From NCBI GenBank assembly GCA_003640385.1, contig RCAB01000195.1, positions 44,233 through 108,232 of the forward strand: DNA of 64,000 bases, written 5' to 3'. This DNA is from Setaria digitata (taxonomy: Eukaryota; Nematoda; Chromadorea; Rhabditida; Setariidae). The position numbers and the translations under genes are program-made. This document shows, piece by piece, positions 28,201-38,628 of this stretch (positions are counted from its first letter, which is position 1; each line of letters opens with the position of its first letter). The notes beneath the pieces are model-generated. The model saw nothing but the letters and a program-made list of their open reading frames with translations, was not told the DNA's origin and made no database searches.

Positions 28201-31200
28201 TTACCTTGCTACTTTTTGCTTACTTTTTTCTTTTTCAAAATTGTAATGTTCAGCTGATATTATCACTTATCACACTAATGGTAAATTAAATTTCTACAAA
28301 CATATCATTGTAAAATATTCAATATTTCATGAAATAACGTGGACAGAGTTATGATAAATTTCTGAAATTTCTTACTTTTCATCAGTTATTCCTTACTAAT
28401 TTCGATTATTGTATAACAGTGTCAATCCTCAACAAGAAATTAAACTATTTTATTAAATTACGAAATTAAGTTCGTTGACGTAACCCACAGCTTCAACGCA
28501 ATTTGTGAAATTTATGTCCGATTTTCTTCAACATCTCACCTGCACATGATTAGACCATGAGTTATCAAAATGATATTTGCGCATGGATGAGTAAAAGTAA
28601 AATTTTAGGCTGAAAATTGAATGATATATTCGAAATGGAGATACATAAAAATTAAGTAATGCTTTAAATAAGAAATTAAATAAAGTTATTGCTGAGGATA
28701 GAAATGTGGCACAGAGAATGATAAGAATGAAAAGAGACGACACTGAATTAGGTTAGCAATTAAAGATTTCAAAATGTGATAAAGTTGGAAAATGTTTGAT
28801 AAGTATGTGTGCTAACATTATGCAATGATTAATTAGATATTTTCATTCATTATTAAAATATGAAAATGCCAAGATTGCATTATTCCAAATTTCTGACAAA
28901 TAATTAGAATATGCTAAAATAAATTATTTTTTTCGCTATTTCTGTCTCAATTTATCGGTCATTTCGACTAGCTTTGTACAAGAAAAGAATTAATTTAATG
29001 AGAAATTAAATCTAATTAAAAAGAGCAAAAAATTTTTGAACCAAAGATTGAATTATGCAATTATCCATTTGTTTAAGTAATTAAAGCTCATTTAAATTCA
29101 TAGAAAGGATTCTCTTTTCAAATTACACGTTTATTTGAAACTATACGTTTATTATCACGTGGATCGCACTTGAAATAATATATTCATTGCGTGTGAAGAC
29201 TTCCCTTGAAGACAACAGCTGCGTGGATTCCCGTTTATTATTGCGTGAATTTCCTTTTAAATTAACGTCTATTAACTGCGTGAATTTCCGGTAAAACTCC
29301 GTGTCCAAAAGAAAAAGAAAATACTGCGACAGAATCTTCCAGAAAGCCTTTTCCGTGAATTATCTATCTTTGGGAAGATTTCCGTTCATTTTCTCATAAA
29401 ATAGTTTTAAGCAATATATATATATGCTTAAATAAAACATAGGGAAGAGAAGTAATAAAGCTCAAACATCAAAATTTAAACTTTTTGAATAATATGCTGA
29501 TGAATTTGCTAATAAAATTAAGTTAAATTAGTTTCTTTTTCCATTTTACAAATTAATAGCATATAATTTGACGAAAATTCATGCCAAATGATGCTAAAAA
29601 GATGTTAATATTTGATTGAGGAAAAAAAAAATAAAAAAAAAGAAATTGTTTATTAATATGTTAAAAAGAAAGATTGATTAAAGACTAGAATTAATATCTT
29701 TGATCAAATTTAACTTCAAAATTTCCATTTTTTTTCTTCATTTCTTATGAAATCATCAACTAGCAAACATTACTAATCATTTTCAATCCATTTTCATTTT
29801 TATTTTTGAAAAAAAAAAAAAAAGAAAAAAAAGAAAGAAAGAAATGAGAAATAATCAGAACTTGTGAGTCATTAGATATGAAACATAAATAAATCAGAGT
29901 GATCAATTTAAAATAAAAATAAATCAAAGTGATTTATACGAGACATAAACAAATCAAAGTGATCATCCCATCTCCTTAAAAATATTACTCAGCAAAATAA
30001 AATGGGGGAAAAAAAAAACCGCAATTACCTAAAAAATGACTAAATTTTTTTGCTACGGAAACTCCCGGAACAGCAATATATATAAATATGTATAGATTTG
30101 ATTTTGCTTTTTTCTTTCTTTTTTTTTTTAAGCAGTTAAATCTCGAATATTTATGAAAAGTAAATTTTATAAGAAATTAATTAAAGTAAAAAAAAAAAAA
30201 AATAGCGTTTCAGAAATTGATTCTAATGATGGAAGATAAGAAATGATCAGATTATTTGATTATTTAAAGGTTTCGAAAAAAATTATTGCAAAAACTAAAA
30301 TAATAATTTTTGCAAAAATACAGAATACGAAATGAAATAAAATAATACGCATTTTTCCTGAAATATTCAGAAATTGCTTTCAAAAAAAAAAAAAAAAAAA
30401 AATTTTAAAAGAGATTAAAATTTTGAAATGATTAAACTTCCTACCGAATGATGATGAATGATGTAGCAGTTGCGGTAGAATATTATCATTTGGAAGAATA
30501 TAGCTTCGGCGTTTTCTTGCATCCTTGCTAGACGAATTACGTGCACGCCAAGATCGACGTAACATTGCAAGACCCAGTAGCGGCATAATTACTTAACGTT
30601 ACGTTACGTAAACGGTAACAATATTATTACGTGTGATGAAATTATCCACTCTCTGTTCTGCCTTTTTCCGGTATTTTTAATTTAGAAAAAGTAGAAATAG
30701 AAATAAAAATCAAACGGAATGAAGTTTTGAATGGAGCAGATTTAATTGGAATAAAATCAGAAAATAGAATGGAACGAAATTAAGTGAATAAAAAAAAAAA
30801 AAAAAAAAGGCCGCCACTTCGATAATTGTGAAACGTTTCCTTCAAAATGTAAATAATAATATAATTACCATTCAAGAAAAAAAAAAAAAAAAAATTGCAA
30901 CTTCAAAAAAATGGCGATAAAAAAGTACAGAAGGACAAAAAGTCGAAGAGATGATTTTTTTGCTTTTTTCTCCAAAAAAAAAAAAAAAAACTTTTTTTTC
31001 CTTTTTTAAAAGAGAGAGGAGAACTGAAGAGTGGAAAAAAAGTTGAAAGAAAACAGTTGAGCAAACAGAAAATATTTGCGAATGAAATGAACAAGAGAAA
31101 ATTTCCATTTTTTGCCAATATTTTATCTTTTTAAAATTAGAGAGAGAGGGAGCCAGAACGGTAAAGTTAGAAAAAAAAAATCGTTTTTTGAGTAAAGAAT

Positions 31201-34200
31201 ATTGAATAAAGTGACGAATCACAAAAGGAACTTATAATATTAGTATTAAAAATGGAAATTACTAATAATAATAGTCATTATATATTAACATATTTATTCG
31301 GCAATAGTAATTGTCAATTTTACAATATCAATGTATGTTTTATTATTATGGCAAAAAAAAAAAATGTTTAGAAATATAATTGTTCACCAATTTTCTTTCC
31401 TTCTTTTTTTTGAAAATTGAATAACTCTATAAATAAAATTAATATAATCATTATTTATAACAAAAATTTAACTAATAGAAGTAGTAAAAGCAAGGCGCAA
31501 TGTTAAAATATTATATATTTTACCGACAAAATCTAAATTCTTTTCCCTTTTTCTTTCCTGTAATTTAGAAAAATTTCCACTAGAACAAATATAAGAAATT
31601 AAATTGGACAGAAAATGGAACGGATAAGTGATACGTGATAATTAATGCTGATCACAAATAAGCAATATTATCAACTCTGATAAACATTTGTTTGATAGGA
31701 CTCGATGCTTGATTTGAACGATTATTATTTAGTTTGATCAACAGCCAATTTAGAAAGCAAATAAAATTAAAATATTGAAATTAAGAAATAAAAAGAAATT
31801 TCTTTTAATTGATAATTTGCTTCTTTTTTTTTTTTGAAAATTTTTCGAAATTCATAAAGCATATCGAGTTTTTGTATTTACAAAATTTTTTTTATTTTTT
31901 TTATAGACAAGAGCAGGAAAGAATACTGGCGCTGAAAATCATATTTTTAAAATATAACAGGAAAAAAAAAATTAATTGAATAGATGGATTTTTAAATTTG
32001 CATTAAATAAATTTTAAAAGAGTTGAAAAATAATCATAAAAACAAAAGAAAAACATCAATAGCAAGAGAGTAATAATGGACGATGATAGGGAATAAACTG
32101 CCAATACGGCACATTGTTAATTAATTCTGCTGAAGTAAATTTTAAAATTTTTCTTTTATTTTTTCTCGATAACAAATTTGACCCAAATTAAAAAAAAAGA
32201 AAAAGAAAATTTAAGAAAGGAACATTTTCAAAAAATAAATACTAACATTTTATCAATCCATTATCATTATATAGTAATTTTTGATAAGATATTCATTACT
32301 ATGTTTAATAAGATATGAACAGATTAGGGGCTGCACAACTATTAGAGGCATATTTTAGATTTTTCTGCTATAATATATATATATATATTCTGATATATAT
32401 TTAATGTCACAATCAGATCATATCACATCGTAGCTTTACCGATTCAAAATTAGCCATTTTGATACTGATTATTAATCTTCTGTTTAGAAAATCCTTAATT
32501 TCAATCCAAATATGATCAAAAAAAAAAAAACTCATATTCAATTAATGAAGGAAAAAAAGGATTTAAAAAAGTCGTGAAATGAAACACTTTTCATAATTAT
32601 TGGCTAACTTTTGTTAATAAATTTGCTGAAAAAAAAAAAAAATCAGTAATTCATTATTGAAAGTTAAATTCAAAAGAAAAAAAAAATGAATTATATTATA
32701 TCGTTAAAATGTAGGAAGGAGTGATTTCGAAATAATTTTTATTATCAATTTAGTATTGACTTACAGCTAAAGAAACAAAACGAGTAGTAAAATAAATATA
32801 GTGAAAAATTTTATGAATTTCGTTATGAAAATATATACATGTATAACTTTCTTATTGTGAAAGATGAAGCTTTTTCGTCAAAAAAAAATAAAAGCTACAA
32901 AAGAATATTTATTTTATGAAGCATTTCCGGCAGATTAAAAATTGATTCCAAAAAGTGTTAAAAGTAATTTTGAAATTTTACCCGGGAAGAATGCAAATAA
33001 AATGAAAAGAAAATAATTTGTTAGACAAAAAAGTGTTCCATTCTGTTAATCAATTTCATTTTTTTTTTCTTTTTTCCCATCCTACTGAAATGATAATATC
33101 GAAATGAATTGGAGAAAAAAGAAAAGAAAAAAAAACAATGATGAAAGTTTCAAATAGGTTCAGTACACTTTAAACATATGAAATCTCTGGACAAATTTTG
33201 TTAATCCGGAAATAGTTCCAGTTCACTCTAAACAAACAGCAATTATATGACTGGAATTCTGTCCAGGAAAACAGGATATAAATTCTTTTTTGTCCCTCAT
33301 ACATTTACCAAAATCTTTCATTTAAGTTATTAGCATTTGATTCTATAATAATAACGTGATATCGAGGTTTTATAATGGCAGACATTACAATTACATGATG
33401 GCAAGTAACAGTGATAATGGAAATAGTATCATAACAGAAGTTTAAATTTAGAAAAATTTTGATTACAAATTCTGAGAAAAAAAAAAGAAATGAAGTAAAA
33501 AGTTAGAAGGATATGAAATTAATTAATTCCCAAGAATTTTAAAAATGAATTAGCTAAAATTTGGAAAAAAAAAAAAAAAAAGGGAAAAAAGAAGCAAATG
33601 AATACAGTTGGAAGGATAAAATATAACCAAAGGATTAGATTATATAGTAAATATTTGAAAGAGAATACTCAAGAAATTGTTACCAAAGATTTGAGGTAAA
33701 GAGCTTATTTATAAACTGAGATGAGAGTTTGTTTCATTGAATTGAGCAAACACAAACCATCGTAAAGTGACTAATAGACAATTGCACTATACAACAATGT
33801 TTGGTAATTAATTAAATTATTACAAAAAATTACAAAAAAATTATTTCGGAAAGAGTTCAAAATAAGAGAATATAATTGCAATAATCTGATTTAATAAATA
33901 TCATATTAAATAATTTAAATGTTACGGAAGTTCTCAAAGAATTTTAACGGATATGACATGAAAAGTTTGAAGAGTATGAAATTAATTGGTAACTGAATGA
34001 AAAATTTTCTAATCAAATGACGTGGGTATTTTTTTATAGACGTTTTAATCAAATTTTTTTTTTTTTTTTTGAAGAGGGAGAACAAATTAGTTTTCATTTT
34101 AAATGAATAGATTAATTGTTGTAATTTGGTCCATAACGTGAATGGATATTCCATTAATGCAAAAATTAAATTTATCAGAATTTTCCCCTAAAATAAAGAG

Positions 34201-37026
34201 CATTTTCTTTCGTTTACTAGCATATGATAAGAAATAAATTATCAGAAGGTAAAGGAATTAATTAAATTAATAATTTTAACAGGCGGCTAAATCATCCTTC
34301 TCATATCAAACAATAACAACTACTAATGAAAAACTTTCAAATGAAAATTTCTAAGAATTACTAAGGGAAAGAAGTAGTAATGGAACGATTAGAAGAATTT
34401 TTCTTTCTTTTCTAGCTTTTTTTCATTATGGAAGTAAATAANCTTTTTTTCATTATGGGAGTAAATAAAACAGTGCAACCGCAATTTAGAAAGAAATGAT
34501 TCACTGATTTGATAAACATGATAAGAGAGGATCGTTGAACATGAAGTGTGTACCCATATTCCTTGCCATCGTAAAAGTAGAACGATCAACTATGTTCGAC
34601 GGTACGGAAATGTAGCTAACGGAACTATCAGAAATGGAAGACTGAATAAGTCCCATAGTATGGAATTGTCGGAAACGGAAAACTGAATATGTTCTACGGA
34701 ACAATAAAAAGTAGATGGCTCTGGATAGATACCCGACGATAGCAAATGAACGAATATAGCGGAGGATGCGGAAAGATCAGAAGCAAAACGGCAGGATGTA
34801 TCGGATGGTAGGAGAGTTTCCGGAATATTATTAATCATAAAAGGAAATGACTGTGCACCGAAAACAAATATACCAAATGGTGAAAAAAACAAGGAAATAA
34901 AAACCCTTTAAAAAAAAGGTAATAAATGCAANACAAGCAAATAAAAACCCTTTAAAAAAAAAAAGGTAATAAATGCAATAATAATAATTAATAATAATAA
35001 ATAATAATAATAAATAATAATAATAAAANCAAGGAAATAAAAACCCTTTAAAAAAAAGGTAATAAATGCAATAATAATAATAATAAATAATAATAATAAA
35101 TAATAATAATAAAATATTGTAATGAGCTGAAATTATATAATAGAATAAAAATTTCCAAATATAAATAATTCAAATAATTATACAACGCATTGTTACTAAT
35201 TTATTATTATTACTATTTACTATTATTATAATTAGTTTTCTTTTTTTTCTTCTCTTTCCACCTCTAATACTTTTCGATAAAAGAGGAGGAAAAGTAGAAG
35301 ATATGTGATAATAAGATTAAAATAATTAAAATTTTTCTTTTTGAATTTTGAATGAACAGAAGAAGGAAAAAAAAAAGAGAATGTTATAGTATAGATGATG
35401 AAATGAAAAGAAGGAAGCATTTATAAGTTGATGAGAAACAAAAGGCTTGAAAAATGAATAGGCTCGTCAAAATTTATCGAAAATTTAGCAAATATATATA
35501 TACATGGGTGTGTGTGTGTGTGTGTGTGTGTCACTGACCAAAAAGACTTAGGGCAAGAGTTATAGGTCTAGCAAGCTATAGATTAGCCTATAAGGCTAAT
35601 TTGTGCTAGATGTTATAAGGCTGATAAAAAGAATCCTTTTGAAGGAATGAATTTGAATGCATTTTTTAAAGAAAAAAAAAAAAAGAAAAAATGATTGAAA
35701 AAATTCACAACCACAGAGTAGAGCATTGTAATAAATTTTGAAAAAAAGAATGGAAAAAAAAACAGAGAGAGAGAGAGAGAAAAAAAATCGAAACTAAAAT
35801 AAAGTTCTTTTTAAAAAAATAAAATGGGAAAAGATTTTGGATGAAATGATAGAATTAAAATTTGAGCATTGTGTTTAAATGATTATAATAATCGTAATCA
35901 ATTTATGATAAATATTTATTTCATTCTAAGCTATATCGCTGCTTTCTTTTTTCTCTTTTTTTTTTTTTTTTTTTAAATTTTAATTATCATATCAGTACAA
36001 ACAGAGAGGTTAAATGTTTTTTTTCCTTTTTTTTTTTTGGGGGGGGGGAGGATTTCTTGAACATACAAGGTTAAATTTTATTGACTTAAATTTAATTGAA
36101 CAACAATTCGCGCGAATTTAATAGAATTAAAATTAACTTTTAATGTTCTGATTTTTTTTCCTACGTTCACAATAAAAGTGGAACAATTTTAAATGTTAAA
36201 TATAATGCGCGGAAAAATTTAATGAAGAATAACTAAGTAGGAGAAAATGAAAAGAATTGGAAATGGTGAAAGGACTGATTTGACACGGATGAACTTTTGA
36301 ATTGTTAAATTTAATTCAATTAATCATTTACAGATGAACTATTAATCAACCGCCGCATGTAATCGATAGAATTTCGAAACTTATTTGGAAAACAAAAGAA
36401 AAAGAAGCAAGTAATTTGGTATATTATATTGAATGTTGTATTTTATCTTCCTTTTTTTTTTTCTAGATTTTCGTTTGTTGAAATTTAATTAAAATTGGAA
36501 AAACTAAAATTTAAATTATTGCATTCGAAATGAAATTATCAAATAAAAGTTAGAAAGTTCACTTTGTAATTCGATCGAATTTGAGTATGCTACACAAATT
36601 TTACAAGATTTACAAGATTCAATATGAGTAGTTTAAAGTGAAATTTTGAGTTCACCATACTTCAAATGTTTTAAAAGTTTCAAACTAAAATTAAAGGCCA
36701 TTTAAATTTAGAAACTTATTGTTGTCATTTGATTTTTTAATTGGAGACATCAATGAACGTTAAATAGTTGATCTGCGCAAAAAAAAAAAAAAAAAATGCT
36801 GTAAAAGACAGAAATGAAAAAAAAAAAAAAAAAACTCACCTTCAATACAAACCACTTGATCACGTAATTGATTTTGAAGCAATTGATCAGGAATCAATTC
36901 GATCAGATCGTAAACCGTATAGATACACGGATGAACACTTTCAAAACGTTGAATTTCATTGCGAATTTGTTCCGAAATGTAAGCATTCGCGTTCGCACCG
37001 AATCGTCCATATTGATCACGTGGCAT
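1..37026 (-). CDS. cnt-2: AGAP/centaurin-gamma family Arf GAP, 5' part of gene (N-terminus and GTPase-like domain)
   Basis: This is the gene span in the window; coding is only in the listed exons. Joined in order 36840-37026, 13492-13550, 5037-5124, 4781-4869, 3646-3786, 2810-2948 (all minus), the exons give 234 residues with every junction GT-AG and in phase. Visible motifs are the AGAP helix signature [19 protein letters not shown] (residues about 28-46), FVNSQEWTL after the first junction, P-loop GSLHSGKTS (86-94), EESPEGGRFKK, RDEG (131-134), [15 protein letters not shown] (187-189) and CSTYGLN (221-227). Known family architecture continues with PH, ArfGAP and ankyrin domains, which are not in the window. 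AGAPs stimulate GTP hydrolysis on Arf proteins at endosomal and plasma membranes. The symbol is by analogy with C. elegans and depends on this being a nematode. The family call is very secure; the gene is partial only because the window ends. Confidence 0.95.
2810..2948 (-). CDS. cnt-2: AGAP exon 6 ([11 protein letters not shown] ... [14 protein letters not shown])
   Basis: The acceptor is a T-run then TTCAG|GAT and the donor is AAAGATG|GTTCG. It has 46 codons plus one base. It contains NPRVIN, the [11 protein letters not shown] motif (G5 position) and NVDRVF at the end of the GTPase-like domain. The exon ends in phase 1, so the open frame continues in an exon I could not find between here and base 1. 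The C-terminal half therefore lies outside the window. Confidence 0.95.
2949..3645 (-). other. AGAP intron 5
   Basis: Intron of 697 nt between exons 5 and 6. It holds poly-T and poly-A runs and one C6A9 run near 3313. Nothing else was seen. Confidence 0.9.
3646..3786 (-). CDS. cnt-2: AGAP exon 5 ([12 protein letters not shown] ... VATQ)
   Basis: The acceptor is GTAATTACAG|TTT and the donor is ACACAG|GTAAT. It has 47 codons, phase 0 at both ends. [19 protein letters not shown] is the conserved core strand and helix of the AGAP GTPase-like domain. The exon ends in VMMVATQ. The next exon starts with D, giving TQD where classical small GTPases carry NKxD, as is usual for this family. Confidence 0.96.
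3787..4780 (-). other. AGAP intron 4
   Basis: Intron of 994 nt between exons 4 and 5. AT-rich; nothing supportable seen in it. Confidence 0.9.
4781..4869 (-). CDS. cnt-2: AGAP exon 4 (GGRFKKEV ... RDEG, switch II region)
   Basis: The acceptor is TTCTCGCAG|GT and the donor is TATCAG|GTTCGG. Two bases plus 29 codons encode [20 protein letters not shown] followed by EGSAPPDYQ. The D-x-x-G position of classical GTPases is the AGAP-type RDEG. The stretch after it, SAPPDYQ, appears one residue longer than the GPPE-type stretch I recall for fly and vertebrate AGAPs. The 167-nt intron to exon 3 is the shortest in the gene. Confidence 0.95.
5037..5124 (-). CDS. cnt-2: AGAP exon 3 (P-loop of the GTPase-like domain)
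   Basis: The acceptor is TTTTATAG|GGA and the donor is CCGGAAG|GTCTTT. It has 29 codons plus one base. It carries the nucleotide-binding P-loop GSLHSGKTS and the AGAP hallmark [18 protein letters not shown]. The lysine and Ser/Thr of the GK(S/T) motif are intact, so nucleotide binding is expected. Confidence 0.96.
5125..13491 (-). other. AGAP intron 2 (about 8.4 kb)
   Basis: Contains a GA-rich tract (5716-5770), AAT-type low complexity (6050-6500 and 8680-8870), TTA-type low complexity (7540-7700), a (TA)n tract (10889-10912) and many A or T runs of 12-22. A GC-richer stretch at 7790-8060 has several TTCCG motifs and short open frames on both strands, but nothing I recognise. No conserved exon was found. 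Confidence 0.85.
5716..5770. repeat. GA-rich microsatellite
   Basis: Mixed GAGA, GAGGA and AAGAG units about 55 bases long in AGAP intron 2. Confidence 0.85.
13492..13550 (-). CDS. cnt-2: AGAP exon 2 (FVNSQEWTL segment)
   Basis: The acceptor is CAACTTTCAG|AT and the donor is AAATTG|GTTTGT. The exon supplies two bases plus 19 codons, [19 protein letters not shown], the invariant link between the AGAP N-terminal helices and the GTPase domain. It ends in phase 0 and joins GLVGS of the next exon. At 59 nt it is easily missed by gene finders because large introns flank it on both sides. Confidence 0.94.
14289..14874 (-). CDS. Candidate long alternative first exon of AGAP (or nested single-exon gene), starts [12 protein letters not shown]
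   Basis: This is the longest open frame in the window. Read to its own TAG (14263-14265) it is 202 codons. A donor at CGCA|GTAAAAGT (after 14289) would instead give 195 codons plus one base, phase 1, joining exon 2 (starting 13550) in frame through Asn. Composition is protein-like: mixed polar residues, a Gln/Glu/Lys stretch around residues 68-82 ([14 protein letters not shown]), several His/Cys, and a basic C-terminal end ([11 protein letters not shown]). There is no signal peptide, no membrane segment and no domain I recognise. It lies only about 740 bases upstream of exon 2. I favour a promoter-proximal alternative N-terminus of AGAP. A nested gene, or an isoform that retains the intron and stops at the TAG, is also possible. 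Confidence 0.6.
16592..16756. repeat. Inverted GA / CT tract pair
   Basis: A GA-rich tract at 16592-16633 is followed about 90 bases later by a CT-rich tract at 16724-16756. The two are broadly complementary, so a transcript could fold back on itself. Confidence 0.6.
19375..19710. repeat. Degenerate long tandem repeat, about four copies
   Basis: The pattern TATCGGAAATGCATTAC, then AATGAATTATAATTGG, recurs in variant form at about 19385, 19485, 19548 and 19655. Spacing is irregular (about 60-110). This looks like an old, decaying array. Confidence 0.6.
22175..22235. repeat. CT-rich microsatellite
   Basis: CTCTCTCCC units ending in a pure CT run at about 22210-22231. Confidence 0.85.
26221..26315. 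repeat. Three degenerate 32-bp tandem units
   Basis: Units at 26221-26252, 26253-26284 and 26285 to about 26315 share GATAAGCTTGCAAACTGCAA-like sequence. They are GC-richer than the surrounding intron. Confidence 0.75.
29870..29970. repeat. Short degenerate tandem repeat (AAATCAAAGTGAT)
   Basis: Three variants of ATAAATAAATCAAAGTGATC occur about 33 bases apart. Confidence 0.65.
30445..30586 (-). CDS. Candidate alternative first exon of AGAP, starts [13 protein letters not shown]
   Basis: An ATG opens 47 codons plus one base, ending at CATTCG|GTAGGAAGT (donor at 30444). The phase is 1, the same as conserved exon 1, so splicing to exon 2 at 13550 would keep the frame and again make Asp. The encoded peptide is basic and Ser-rich ([19 protein letters not shown]), with balanced codons unlike the surrounding A/T runs. 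The 50 bases before the ATG contain TTACGTAA (30604-30611) and TACGTG (30628-30633), which would suit a promoter. I recognise no homologue of this peptide. An alternative is a chance open frame in the intron; transcript data would decide. Confidence 0.5.
34416..34467. other. Single-N join with repeated flanks
   Basis: About 25 bases ending in CATTATGGAAGTAAATA are repeated on both sides of the N at 34442, differing at one base. This pattern suggests overlapping contigs that were joined instead of merged. Confidence 0.8.
34550..34700. repeat. Degenerate tandem repeat with GGAA motifs
   Basis: GGAACTATCAGAAATGGAAGACTGAATAAGT and GGAATTGTCGGAAACGGAAAACTGAATATGT are two copies about 53 bases apart, and a weaker third lies to the left. 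The overlapping minus-strand open frames of 66-100 codons in this area follow from the stop-poor repeat and match no family I know. Confidence 0.6.
34891..35075. other. Two single-N joins with repeated flanks
   Basis: Ns at 34932 and 35029 separate three copies of AA(G)AAATAAAAACCCTTT followed by an A run, GGTAATAAATGCAA and, in the later copies, (AAT)n. The AAT microsatellite probably blocked the assembler. Confidence 0.8.
35508..35531. repeat. (GT)12 microsatellite
   Basis: Pure TG repeat, immediately preceded by a TATATATACATG stretch. Confidence 0.95.
36840..37026 (-). CDS. cnt-2: AGAP exon 1 (conserved N-terminus), starts MPRDQYGRF
   Basis: The exon has 62 codons plus one base. ATG is at 37026-37024 and the donor is GAA-G|GTGAG at 36839. 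It encodes the segment found just before the GTPase domain in animal AGAPs ([27 protein letters not shown]). The one-base overhang G joins AT of exon 2 to make Asp, restoring the family's (D/E)xFVNSQEW sequence. The frame is open for only a short distance upstream of this ATG, and no more distal coding exon was recognised, so this is the best start. A long plus-strand open frame overlaps it antisense and is a shadow. Confidence 0.93.
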
Positions 37027-37085
37027 TATGAATATACGTGTTAGCGTGTAGTACTTTAAACGTGCTACGTGCCACGTGCTAGAGA
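37027..37085 (-). promoter_or_regulatory. Upstream region of AGAP exon 1 with clustered ACGTG/CACGTG motifs
   Basis: Within 60 bases of the start codon there are ACGTG cores at 37036, 37060, 37067 and 37074. Two of them are in TACGTG context (37035, 37066) and one forms a palindromic CACGTG E-box (37073-37078). Another CACGTG overlaps the first codons (37017-37022). CACGTG binds bHLH factors, and TACGTG is the core used by HIF-1. This suggests a compact proximal promoter or 5' UTR control region, but no TATA box or trans-splice site was identified. Confidence 0.4.
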
Positions 37086-37988
37086 ACTATTTTGGAAAAA
37101 TAAAAATGCAAGAAAAAAAAAAAACGGGAAAAAAAGGGAGAAGTCAGACGCAGCGGAATTTCAGAATTCTAACACAAATATTGTTCGATTTCATCCAAAG
37201 AACACTGATAATGTTGCTATCACTTTGAATGATAACATCACCAGTAAAATTGTTGAATTCCCAATTACCTACAAAATTGAATTATTGAAATTTGTAATTC
37301 AATAATATCAGTATTATTTCACAAAAAACGCTGACATACGATGATCAGAATGTTACGATGGCAAAATGTGAATGATAGATTACTAATTAAAAAAAAAAGG
37401 ATTTTTAAGTATTATCATTTTTTTTTATTTTTAAATATCAAAACCAACACAAAAAAGATCACCGATTTTTTCATTTTTCTTTTTTTTTTCAAGAAATATT
37501 ACAGAAAAATTTAAAAGCAATTTTAATTAAATAAGAAAAAAAAAAAGTAATTTCCGCGAAATTAATAAATCAGTTTAAAATTTCAAACCAATAAAAAAAA
37601 AAAAACTAATATTTACAGCATTTGTTGAAAGGAAAAAAAAAAAGTGGAAATGATTTCGAAAAATTAGAATCATTTTGGAAAGCTTGCGCTAGAAATGATT
37701 GACAACGACTGAACATTGTACGTAAATTTGACGGATAATTTTTCCGTTTTTTCTTTTTCTTTTTGGAAAGTAAATGAAATATTTCTGATGCATACATTAA
37801 AATGAAATTATCAAATTATGTAAAATAGAGTGGAATGAGAATTTGATAATATCTAGATTAGATTAGATATTTTCTCATCGAAATTTCCACTCACATGTTG
37901 ATCAGAAAATTCTAAGGATTAGTTAATTAATGATCAAGGAAATAAACAAACAAACAAACGAACGAAAAACAAAAGAATGAAAAAAAAA

Positions 37989-38180
37989 TTATAAATTATT
38001 AAAAAACCATGATTATATTACGAATTATTAGGGAGATCCAACAAGATATGTGCTATAGTAAATTAGCTGAATTTAAAATCTAAAAAATAAATTATAAATT
38101 ATTAAAAAACCATGATTATATTACGAATGATCATCAAAGAGATCCAACAAGATATGTGTCATATTAAATTAGCTGGACTT
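37989..38180. repeat. Tandem duplication, unit 103 bp
   Basis: TTATAAATTATTAAAAAACC begins at 37989 and again at 38092. The copies share CATGATTATATTACGAAT and GAGATCCAACAAGATATGTG but differ by substitutions and small indels. There is no N between them, so this is a genuine, somewhat old duplication. Confidence 0.85.
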
Positions 38181-38628
38181 TAAATTATATCAATTTAACA
38201 TTTTGAAAATTGAATCAAAAGTACAACTAATGCAAGAAGAAGTCGAAATTGAGATGATTAATTATCAAGTAAAGCAGCGAATTAACAACTGCTTAATAAA
38301 TTTAGCAATTAAGGATTGCAAAGCTTAATTGAAATTACGATCTCTGAATTTTCAATTTATTTTCCGAAAAAAAAAAAAAAAAAGCCAAAGCAAAATAAAC
38401 AGGAATAATTTGAAAAAAAAAAAAAAAAAAACAAGAATTGATTATTAAAATTAAAGGCAATAGTTATTTTTTGTATGAAGAATTAAATTTCAAATATTTT
38501 AGATAAATCGATCATTTCTTTAATTACTTAATAAGTTGCAAATATTGTGCAAACCCATTCTTCAAAAGGAACAAAATATTCGTTTAACCGAATGAAAATG
38601 ATTATTATACCACTTAAAAGTATGATTC

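Larger units (their letters stand above)
13551..36839 (-). other. AGAP intron 1 (about 23.3 kb), host of two candidate alternative first exons
   Basis: Besides the two candidate first exons, this intron holds GA/CT tracts (16592-16633, 16724-16756, 20424-20475, 22175-22235), TTA-type repeats (16030-16215), degenerate tandem repeats (19375-19710, 26221-26315, 29870-29970, 34550-34700) and alternating purine-pyrimidine islands (20694-20840, 26440-26580). It also contains three of the six single-N joins. Remaining open frames are translations of homopolymers or repeats. Confidence 0.8.

Noticed and set aside
34389..34892. Overlapping minus-strand frames of 66-100 codons
   Set aside because: They lie over a degenerate tandem repeat and an N join, with no recognisable domain and no consistent frame.
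36768..37031. 87-codon plus-strand open frame
   Set aside because: It is antisense to conserved AGAP exon 1 and begins in a poly-A-coded Lys run; it is a shadow.
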